The translations under genes were made by a program, and so were the position numbers. A stretch of 64,000 nt of DNA from Lyophyllum atratum. Its lineage: Eukaryota > Basidiomycota > Agaricomycetes > Agaricales > Lyophyllaceae. Within the stretch, counting starts at the first letter, position 1. The number at the start of each line of letters is the position of its first letter. A model generated the notes under the pieces. That model saw only the letters and a list, made by a program, of their open reading frames with translations, searched no databases and was not told where the DNA came from. Positions 23,846-33,700 of this stretch are shown one piece after another. The stretch lies in contig JACGCN010000025.1 of assembly GCA_014905825.1 (NCBI GenBank), positions 124,001-188,000 on the forward strand, in the 5' to 3' direction.

Positions 23846-26091
23846 TTACCTTCCGCAGAGAAGAAAAACAGACACTGACAAGACTTCGTCAGAGATTTCG
23901 GTATGCTCTTTGACACGGAGGTATATCATGGGCAGAGCGAAAATGAGTCCAGCAACTAAGAGCGCCCATGTGGAGATGAAAATGTTCATGAATCTTGAAG
24001 AGCACGATCAGAGAATCAACATTGAGTATACGGTCAACTCATATGCGAAAATCCACATACGGGGTCTTAACACCATCGGCTCTCCATATGCCAGCGCCGC
24101 CCGCGGACTGGAACGACTTGTCTGTAAGGGTCGCAGGTTAGACGGCTCTTTCATTAGGGCAAGCGAACGCACGGGAAGCGTGACGTGGGGAAGGCAAAAG
24201 ATAGCAGAACGTACAGAAGCCTGTGAAATGTGCGAGTTTGCCAGGGTCGTTGGACATGGCTCCCATGATCCAATACGCTGTCGTCTGCCACATGGCGTCA
24301 AGGAGACCGCAAGCGATGTAGAGTAATATCCTCGGGGTGTACCCATTATCGAAGATGTCCATCTTCTGGGCGTCGGGGGGGATGGATTCCCTGGTATAAT
24401 CTCTGTAAATTGGCGTCAGCTTGCGATCGACATGCCTTATTCTGGACCGCGGAAAATCTACTTACTTTTGATAAAAATATGCCCAGGTATGGACGATAAA
24501 GACCATAATGAGCAGAATGGACCAGCCTGCGAAGGCCCGCGTGCGACGGGCTATCGTTTGCTGATCCAGGAGAAAGCCGATGGAAATGGAGCCGACGATC
24601 TGCGCAAGCCAGTACACCAGGTTATTTAGGGACCGTGCACGGATGTTGAACAGAGCGTTGTTATAGTCGTTGAATTCTGTAGGCAGTTAGATACGGCATA
24701 CTACACAATAGGGTAGAACCTACGCCAAGTATAGAACCAGTTTGAGGTAAAGAACATGGGAAACAGAAGAAGGATCATTGGGTCCGTACTGATGGTTACC
24801 CAGAGCCCATAAATCTCCACCTTCCATGAGGGATGACGAGGCGCGGTTACTTTCGTGCCGTCAGTTCTGATCATTTTATTTGGGTCCGCCATTAGCAATG
24901 GAATGAGCACTCCGGTGAGGGTGAGGCTTAGGAATACGATCTGGCATGAACGAGTGTAAACGGAGTGGACAACGCGCGGGGAGAAGAGAGGGTTTGCAGG
25001 TACAAGGGAGAGGCGGGAGGAGACACATACATAGGTGCCATTTTCAACTTATGTTTTGATTTTGGTGTGAATGAGACGATAGGGATAGATTTTGGGAAGC
25101 TTACCGGAATTTGCCTATTTAGATAGATGCAATCAATTTCAAGTACCGAAAATGCGGGGGAAGAGAGGGAGTGGGCCAGGAGGAGTAGCAACACTGACAA
25201 TACCTTGGAAGAAAAGTTCTGCCCTAACGACACTGATGCACCCACAACGGCACCCAGGTTGAATATGGCCCAGAAAACGCCTATGAACAGGCCCTTCTGT
25301 GTCTCCGTCGGATACGCAAGCATTAAGGAGCCTTGAGCGGTCCACAGGAGTCCTGCACAGAGCCCTAGAATAGCACCAGCTCCAATAATAAAGCCTCCGG
25401 CCTCGGGGTGTATATTCACCGCGCTGTTCGGAAAAGGACAGGAGTCAGACTTAGGGTATGGTAAGCGGAATTGTCATGTTGCATACAGGAATGACCCGAT
25501 GTAGATTGCATAGCCTGTGCTCCCAAGCAATAGAGCGCGTTTTGCTCCAATTTTGTTAGTAACAGATCTGCGCAACAATGAAGGTGAGAGGTGAGTGGAT
25601 TGGCATTTAAAAATCCCGTACTACCCGTACTAATTGGGACGGAAAAGCGTGGCTTACCCCGCAAAGAAGGCGCCAACAGCGAATGTTGCGTACAGAACGG
25701 AATTGGCGTTCGCACTAGTTGTAGCATCAACTTGACCTCCCGCGCCGAGCCCGTTGAGCGCATTAAAAAGGCCTGCGTAGAATATTCTGCGATCCATATT
25801 TCAACTCGGAAACCCGTAAGAGAGCGTACCTGGGCACATGAAGCAAACGAATCCAAGCAATATCGTCTGTAATAGATGGATACCGTTTAGGCGCCGCGGG
25901 TACGAGGTGCTGACACTCTACTCGCCAACGACACTCACCTGCGTCAGAGGATGATGTAAAACTCGCCTCCATCCTGTAGGCCGTAAGAAGATGAGCTCCT
26001 GGTCACTACGAGAGCCGTCTGCACTGCTTGCGCTCCCTGCGTTGCGACGGTAATATTCTTTCTCGGCCTCCCCTTCAGCTGTGCTCGCCAT
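23846..26091 (-). CDS. UNC93-like major facilitator transporter, copy B
   Basis: Same family and exon order as copy A. It starts at the ATG at 26091-26089 (MASTAEGEAEKEYYRRN) and ends near 23,846. Shared blocks include LRPTGWRRVLHHPLTQ, GFVCFMCPGLFNALNGLG, AGLLWTAQGSLMLAYPTE, MADPNKMIRTDGTKVTAPRH and AMWQTTAYWIMGAMSNDPGK. The C-terminal tail after HTEISDEV differs from that of copy A. The two genes lie head to tail 1.6 kb apart, so they arose by tandem duplication, and they have diverged at many positions. The exact last codons are the least certain part of the model. Confidence 0.86.
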
Positions 26092-27035
26092 TCCGAGGAC
26101 TTTTAGGCGCCAGGAATACGCGGGCTTCTGACGCAGCGAAACCGGTGAAGAACGACGTGACCGCCTTCCAAGATTCGACAGCAAGTTGTGGGGTAAGGAA
26201 GAGAAAGGAAGAGAATTGACGATCGAAGGTCCTGCGAGTTAAAGTACTTCAATAGGACATTGCTCCGAAGGCACCTGATCTCCCTGACCCTTCAAAGTTC
26301 TAGTGGGTCAGAGTCAAAGCCTAAAATGACCCAGATTTGTAAAAGAATTGGGATTCTGATGAGTTAATGACCGTGGACACATCAGCGCATATCCCCAGCT
26401 GAACTAGTGACGAGCAGAATAAGAGACTATTTGTAGGGTTTGTTGGGGCTCGGGTATCTTCATATGACCCCTGTGTTGGATGAAGCATATGATAATGCTC
26501 GATGTAGTCCTCGGCTTCAAGTTGCATGACATGAGACCCGCAAATAGAGTTGATCAGATAGAGAACAAAGCAGTTACGTACCAGCGGCTTATCATGCAAA
26601 ACATCATGATCAGAGTAAAGATTAGTTGGAGATTAGTTCATTGATATTGATATGTAAGCAGGACGAGAGCAGGAGGAGGGAGAGTATATTACACGGGCCA
26701 GGTCAGAGTAAGGCAGGTCTGGCTCCTAGTGAGCCCGTTGATAATCGATGCTCGAAAAGAAAGAGGTCCAGAATATAAGAAGACCTCTCCGAAAAGAGCG
26801 GAGTTACGAATTTGACACGACAAGCTCGGTCATGTGACTCCGACGCGAAAGTTGAACTCGAAACTTTTTGAGCTTGCTTCGCGACTCAGCAAACGCTCAC
26901 ACCAGCTCACATCGCCCTCGCTGCTTTTATCAACCCCATCCTGTGAAGTACCGAACCTATTTAAACCCAAGGAATTTATCCTACCATTTGTTTTGGACGA
27001 AGCACTCCAAAGAGTACCCAGCGACCACCAGCGAT
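26092..27035. other. Divergent promoter region
   Basis: About 0.94 kb between the starts of UNC93-like copy B (-) and the first Aurora kinase (+). No gene recognised. It should carry both promoters. Confidence 0.5.
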
Positions 27036-28420
27036 ATGGCATCTGTAGATGCTATCACACGCCAAATAGGAACCCTAGATATCGCATCGAGTATCAGACA
27101 TGTTTCTTCTGGTCCCGCAAGCTCTAATACGCGTCCTATACACGCGAAGCAATCCAGTCAATCGAATGTCTCCAAGCTTCTTACGAAATACGCCGCCCCA
27201 AATCCTGTCTCCAAAATGAAACCTGCACCCCCTCCATCGTCTCTACGAAATCCTACCCAGGTTTCAAAGGAACCTGTTTTAAGTGGCGGCTCAGACGCTG
27301 CTACTGTGGCCCCACAGCCGTCGATTGATATAGGGAGATATGACGGAGGACTAGAGGCGGACAATGTAATCCAGTGGCAAACTATTACTGGTGAGGCTGC
27401 CAAAACGCTTGCTCTCGATTCGAGCGTTTCTGGGTAAGCCATATCAACTAGACTATTCGATCTCTTGCGCGTCTGATTCACCTCGTTCAGGAAATACCCA
27501 ACACGAGAATGGCATTTGAGCGACTTCGACCTGGGACGACCCCTGGGCAAAGGCAAATATGGGAGGGTATACATGGTGCGCACTAAATGTGCTCCTAGAT
27601 ATATTGTCGCGTTGAAGACGCTCATCAAACCGGAGTTGGTCCAAAACGGTGTCGAGAAACAGATCCGGCGCGAGATTGAGATCCAGCAGAACCTGCGACA
27701 CCCAAACGTCTTGCGCCTATACGGCTACTTCCACGATGAGAACCGAGTCTTTCTGATGCTAGAGTTTGCCGGGAAAGGAGAGCTGTATAGGCAGCTCAGC
27801 AAGGTTGGGCGCTTCTCTGATAGGAGGAGTTCGCGGTACATCTATCAGATGGCAGACGCTTTGAAGTATCTGCATGGGAAACATGTTATTCATCGGGATA
27901 TAAAGCCGGAGAATCTGCTGCTGGGCCTCAATGGTGAGCTAAAGATCGCAGATTTTGGGTGGAGTGTCCACGCTCCTGGAAATAGACGGACGACCATGTG
28001 CGGGACGCCAGATTATCTGCCCCCGGAGATGGTGGAGGGGAAGGAACATACAGAGAAGGTCGACCATTGGGCATTGGGCGTGTTGACGTATGAATTCTTG
28101 GTTGGAAGCGCACCTTTCGATGTACCAGATGACCGACCCAGTATGCCACCTCTCATTACTTTATGTCCGCATGATCTGACGATGATTTTACTAGGATCGT
28201 ACCGACGAATCGTCAGAGTGGATTACAGAGTTCCGGATACCATATCAATCGAGGCCAAAAACCTTATTTCGAAGGTTGTGCAATCCTTCTGCTAAGCATT
28301 GGTCCAGTGATATAACTTCCATTTTTCTAGCTCCTCCAGTACGATCCAGAGCAAAGAATACCGTTGGCGGACGTTCTTACGCATCCCTGGATACTGAAGT
28401 ACAGACCTAGAGATTCGTGA
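27036..28420 (+). CDS. Aurora-type Ser/Thr kinase, tandem copy 1
   Basis: Four exons (27036-27433, 27491-28140, 28195-28274, 28331-28420) give 405 residues. After a 130-residue N-terminal part (with [16 protein letters not shown]), the kinase domain starts at [20 protein letters not shown]. Key residues are VALK (ATP lysine), [31 protein letters not shown], the Aurora signature [10 protein letters not shown], and the activation-loop Thr in [16 protein letters not shown]. Aurora (Ipl1/Ark1) is the kinase of the chromosomal passenger complex, correcting kinetochore attachments and helping cytokinesis. Two local departures from the usual Aurora pattern are GTPDY for GTLDY or GTIDY, and VDHW for VDLW. 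A second Aurora gene follows 452 bases downstream. Confidence 0.95.
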
Positions 28421-28872
28421 GACGTCGCTGGGATGCTCAGCGATATGGCCGGATGATTTTGGTTGCGAACAATTCTAGATCTGTAGCTTTCCCACCAGTA
28501 CTCGACATGTATCCATAGCTTGTACAACTTGTTCATTTCGGAAGTAGTCTGAACAGGATGGTTGCTTTCCTGGCCCCTGCTCGAAGTGGCACTGGCCAGT
28601 GGCACTTGGACCTTGGTGGCAACCTCCGCCTGAGTTACACGCGATGATGAAACGGGAACACGTGATCCTGACGTGAATTCGAACCTCCGTGTTCTGTCCG
28701 AGTCGGCCTCAGCGTTCACCTGGACCACCACCACACTAACGTCCTGTGCGGCCAAGTTTTGACGCGATTCGAACCTCTCATATCCTGTCCTCTGACTTTG
28801 CTGAAGAAAAGTAAGGTATCATGAGGCCAATCTCAGTCGTGTTCTCATACACCAGATTTCAAGGCAGACAAA
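28421..28872. other. Spacer between tandem Aurora genes
   Basis: 452 bases; 3' UTR of copy 1 and promoter of copy 2. A minus-strand open frame overlaps it but has no ATG start and is not conserved-looking. No other element seen. Confidence 0.55.
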
Positions 28873-30275
28873 ATGACTTCCGTTGGCGCTATAACGCGGC
28901 AGATCGAGGCACTGGAGATTTCAGGTGGAGTAAAGAAAATGAACGTAGCATCTTCGAGCTCCATGAATCGACCAACGCACACGAAGCAGCCAAGTCAAAC
29001 TAACGTCTCGAAACTCTTGACTAAATTCGCCGCGCCCAATCCATTTCCCAATACTAAACCAACGAACCCATCTTCCCTGCGGCACCCTACTCAAATAAAG
29101 CAAGCCACAGCAACAAGTGCGACAGGCGCTACTGCACAATCAATCATCGATATCGGGAGATACGACGGAGGACTAGAGATCGATGATGAGAAGCGAGGTC
29201 AAGTGGTTTACGGGGAAGCCGCGGTGGAACTTGCGCTGGATTCCAGCGTTTCTCGGTATGTAACTCAGTGCACCTTCTGGAAACCTTCATTCATATGACT
29301 CTCCCATGCAGGAAATGTCCCACACGAGAATGGCACTTGACCGACTTCGACATGGGCCGGCCACTCGGGAAAGGTAAATTCGGTCGCGTCTACATGGTCC
29401 GGACAAAGGCCGAACCAAAGTACATCCTTGCATTGAAGACGCTGTATAAGTCGGAAATCGTACAATCCAAGGTCGAAAAGCAGATCCGGCGCGAGATCGA
29501 AATCCAGCAGAACCTGCGGCATCCGAATGTCCTCCGCCTTTATGGGTACTTCCACGACTCGAAGCGGATATTTTTGATGCTCGAGTTTGCGGGCAAGGGC
29601 GAGTTGTACAAGCAACTCAGTAAGCATGGGTGCTTCTCGGAGAGACGAAGCTCGAGGTATATCGACCAGATGGCAGATGCGCTGATGTACCTGCACGGGA
29701 AGCATGTCATTCACCGAGATATCAAGCCGGAGAACTTGCTACTGGGCATCAATGGCGAGCTGAAGATTGGAGACTTCGGCTGGAGCGTTCACGCGCCCGG
29801 AAACAGGCGGATGACGCTGTGTGGAACGCTGGACTACCTGCCGCCGGAGATGGTGGAAGGGAAGGAGCACAATGAGAAGGTGGACTTGTGGGCGTTGGGC
29901 GTTCTGACGTACGAGTTTTTGATTGGAAATCCGCCCTTCGAGGATCGGAGCAGTGTCAGCAGTGAGTTTCTACCACTACGGCTTCTCTATATGCGACTCA
30001 GGAATAACACATGTGCCCTCTTAGACACATATAGACGAATCGCAAAGGTGGATCTCAAGTTCCCTCCGACGGTATCAATTGAAGTAAAGGACCTTATAAC
30101 AAAGGTTAGTGCCCCGTTTGTAGGCTGTCTTGAGGTCTCTGTTTACGTGCCATCGTTCCAGCTCCTTCAATATGACCCCCAGCGACGGCTCGCACTTCCC
30201 TCTGTCCTGAGCCACCCTTGGATAACGAAGCATAGGCCAAAAGGGATGGTTAGGGAGAGCGGCGATGCTGCATGA
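28873..30275 (+). CDS. IPL1: Aurora-type Ser/Thr kinase, tandem copy 2
   Basis: Four exons (28873-29255, 29312-29961, 30025-30104, 30162-30275) give 408 residues. The second and third exons are 650 and 80 nt, exactly the lengths in copy 1, so the two genes are tandem duplicates with conserved intron positions. The N-terminus shares [16 protein letters not shown]. The kinase domain begins [20 protein letters not shown], with VHRDIK-type loop [21 protein letters not shown], and [16 protein letters not shown] keeping the T-loop threonine. Here the canonical GTLDY and VDLW are present, so this copy looks like the conserved Aurora of the chromosomal passenger complex. Calling it the main functional orthologue is an inference from that conservation. 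Confidence 0.94.
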
Positions 30276-30790
30276 TGTTCGTGCTCTGATCAAGCTTTAC
30301 TATTTCCTTTGGAGGATCACATTTGTATCTGTACTAATCCACACTTCTTTGTACTACGTTACATGGACATGCAATATTACCATTGGATCAACCGAAGCTC
30401 TAGCCTAAACTAAACCAATAAATCCAGCAGCACAGCCACTGGCATTGACAACACTGACAGTGACTCGGATTAAATCTACACCACAACAACTGCGCACCGT
30501 CTGAGCGTGAAGGCCAGCCGAAAATCGCCATTGCTTCACAACTCCTCTGGGATTTGTGGTAAGCTGTCTGCGAGGAATGAGATGTACTCCATCAATGCCA
30601 TGTGCTTGAAGTCTCTGTGATAGACGCCCGAAGTAGCTGTGAACTTGCTGCTGTGCAGTCGTGAGGGTTGCTTCTTTCCGAACTCCAACCATCCCACACA
30701 ATTGATTCCTGATTTACTCTCAAGGTCTGTTGAGTCAGCGGTGTTCAATCTTATTCCACTGCACTCAGCTTACGGTCTCAGTGTCATAGG
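30276..30790. other. Intergenic upstream of the chimeric gene
   Basis: 515 bases. No ATG-supported gene. An upstream exon of the chimeric gene could lie here, because an acceptor-like CATAG directly precedes the ATG at 30,791, but I found no convincing coding block. Confidence 0.45.
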
Positions 30791-33700
30791 ATGATATCAA
30801 ACAAGAATGGCGAGGGAGACTCCCAGAAACAGGATCCAGCTTCACGGGAAAGATTGAAGTCGTTTTTCGCCTCCCTTTTATCCTCAAGGGCAGGGAAGCA
30901 GGCAATCCCCGAAGTACCGCATCCAACATTCATAGAGTCCATGCCACCGCCAGTCATATCCCAAGCTCCTGACTATCAAAACAACGATAGTCAATCACAA
31001 CAGAGGCCTTCACATCCGCCTCTCCGACAGCTGAGGGTCAGATATTCAACCTCGGAAGAAAAAACACCCTCCGCGGCAGGCGGAGACCCATCCTCCAGAG
31101 TCGACCATCGTATAGCACCCAAGCTTTCCGACGAAGATGTGGCTGAACTCCCGTTTCTGATAATGGAACCCGGTGACCTTTCCCCTGATCAGTGGCTTGA
31201 CATCTGGAGAGTCTTGCTGGAAGATCCCACATCGATAAAGATAGGCCAATCACTGACACGGCGCGCTGTCATAGATAGGCTCAAGCGTGCATATGAAGGC
31301 GTGAGGGAATCGAATGAATATCGAGAACCCTTGGCCGATGCCGTTCTAGCGTTGTGTCAGCGTTCTTTCTCCACGACACCGGGAACCATGAATGATTTTG
31401 ATATCATCTCAGGAATTCTCGTTGACGAAGTTCTCTTGAGAGTTACGGAACGGGATTCCAGCAGCGATGATGACAAGATTTCCATGGCCAGGTATATCAA
31501 ACTCTTGGTAGAAGTGGCTTCAGGTGCGGAGGACGACTCTGGCAAAAGAACATCATTTATCCGGACTCGTGGTCATTCCTCCTCTCCATTGCCTCGCCTT
31601 CACGAACAGATCTCACCAGAAACGTCACCACCAGGTGTTGAACGGGCCGAGCACCTTCGGGCTGGCGGCAACAGCAATCTTATGGTCGAGTCAGAGGGAA
31701 CATATGGAACAACATCATCAGCATCGCGGACGAAAGCCCCAATAGTAGCCGCCGTCTCCGCGCTCGTCAAAATATTTTGCCAATTGGCCTTTACACCTCA
31801 GAAACCAGCATTGCAGGCCAGGTGCAACAGAGTGGCGATTGATGTTTTCGAAATCCTCGTCAAGCTCCTAACGGAGGCTAAATCGATATCTGGTAAATTA
31901 ACTGCGTTGCAGTTCTTAATGCATCTAAGGGCGGATGAAGACTATCGGATATACCTCTTGGAAACATCCGCCCTTACCGAAATGCTCGCCCGACTTCCTC
32001 CCCGTCCCAACTCCCACGGCGAACATGAAGCCAAGCCGATTAGATCCAGGTTTGAAAGCATTGTGAATCTGGATGCAAGATCCACGAACGCGACCGCGAG
32101 TGATCTTCTGACGCATATCTCATCCGACGGTAGCGCGGTTCGTAAGACTCTCATCTTGCAAGAAGATGGGAAGCCTCCTACGCACTTCGTAAGTTCCATT
32201 GGCGCTCTTCCATACAGTCACAATATACTGATGAAGGGCCTCTCCGTTAGCAATTGAGCACCTGCATCGGTCGAGGCCAGCTTGGGTCTGTTTACCGGGC
32301 ACTCAATATCAACACGGGGCAGATGGTGGCAATAAAACACATTCGGCTTGAGGGCTGGAAAGAAGACGAAGTCACCACGTTAATGAGAGAAGTAGATCTA
32401 GTGAAGAGTCTATCCCACCCCAGCATCGTTAAATATGAAGGCATGGCTAGGGATGCTGACACGCTCAGCATTGTTCTTGAGTCATCATCCCCATTCTTCT
32501 CCATCTGATACCGTCACTCACTGACTGCGTTACAGGTACGCCGGGAATGGTTCACTCGGCCAGACTCTCAAGACCTTTGGAAAATTGAATGAACGTCTCG
32601 TTGCTAGCTATGTTGTCAAGATTCTCGAAGGTTTACAGTATTTGCATCAGAGCGATGTCGTCCATGGCGACCTCAAGGCAGCCAATATTTTCACCACTAA
32701 GAACGGGATGGTGAAGCTCTCTGATTTTGGCCTGTCACTCAATCTTCGTGCCGTGAAACGTGGAAAAGACGCGACCGGGACCCCTAACCGGACGGCCCCT
32801 GAGATCATCGAAATGAAAGGCGCCTCGACCAAATCGGACATCTGGTCATTGGCATGCACAGTTATCGAGCTGTTGACGGGACGGCCTGCCTACAATGAGA
32901 TTCAGAACGATATCGCGGGTGTGTCCTTTTCCCGACAAGTCTAGGCGGAATTTTTGAATTATCTGGGTTGTTCTAGTCATGTTCCGCATTGTTGAAGACG
33001 CTATGCCTTCTCTTCCAGACCCATGCTCGCCGCTTCTACAGGATTTTCTTGTACGATGCTTCCACAAAGACCCCAAGATGCGACCGAGTGCGGAGAGGCT
33101 TTGGGAGCATCCATGGCTGAAACAGAATTGGGGTATCCATAAGGTATGTCTCATTCTTCACCCTTTCCGTCGTATAGGCCTCTGACTGTATCTAGGAACT
33201 ACGACCGCAAGACGGCTTTCCTCTCCTCCGGCGCGCTGATCTGCGGGAGTCCGTGTTCGTGCAACATCGTTCGCAAATGAGTATTCCCCATACGCAGACT
33301 TCGAAGGCCTCTGCTCGTGTGGGCGAAAAAGGCAAAGCATCGTCCTTGGGACACCTTGCTCCGAATGTGCCTATGCATCCCGAGGCTGACAACGATATCT
33401 CCCCGCGAGAGCACTCGTTTGAAAAAACCACATTCAACAGATGTTCGTTGTTTCTCGAATACGCAAATTTTTATGATTGCTGACGACGATAATTAGTCAT
33501 GGTCTGCCGTGTATGCCTTCTAAATGTCGAGGGGAGTGTTGTGCTATGCGCACAGTGCAATCTCATCGCCCATTCGAAGTGCGCAGTCGACGTACCGTCG
33601 ACCTGCGACCTCGGCTCTCAGATCAGGAACAGGCCCCGCAAAAATCGCGCTCTTGGCCTCACAAACCCTAGCACGGACCTGAAAAGCGTCCGAAGCGCTG

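Noticed and set aside
28327..28755. Minus-strand open frame over the end of Aurora copy 1 and the spacer
   Set aside because: It begins at a TTG rather than an ATG, overlaps a well-supported kinase exon and has no recognisable domain.
28600..28800. Two GGTTCGAAT-like stretches resembling tRNA B-boxes on the minus strand
   Set aside because: I could not pair a T-stem around either, and there is no matching A-box or acceptor stem.
30791..33200. Treating the tuberin N-terminal part and the kinase as two separate genes
   Set aside because: They are joined by a perfect GTAAGT donor and acceptor in phase 0, with no stop codon between them. It remains an alternative until transcripts are checked.
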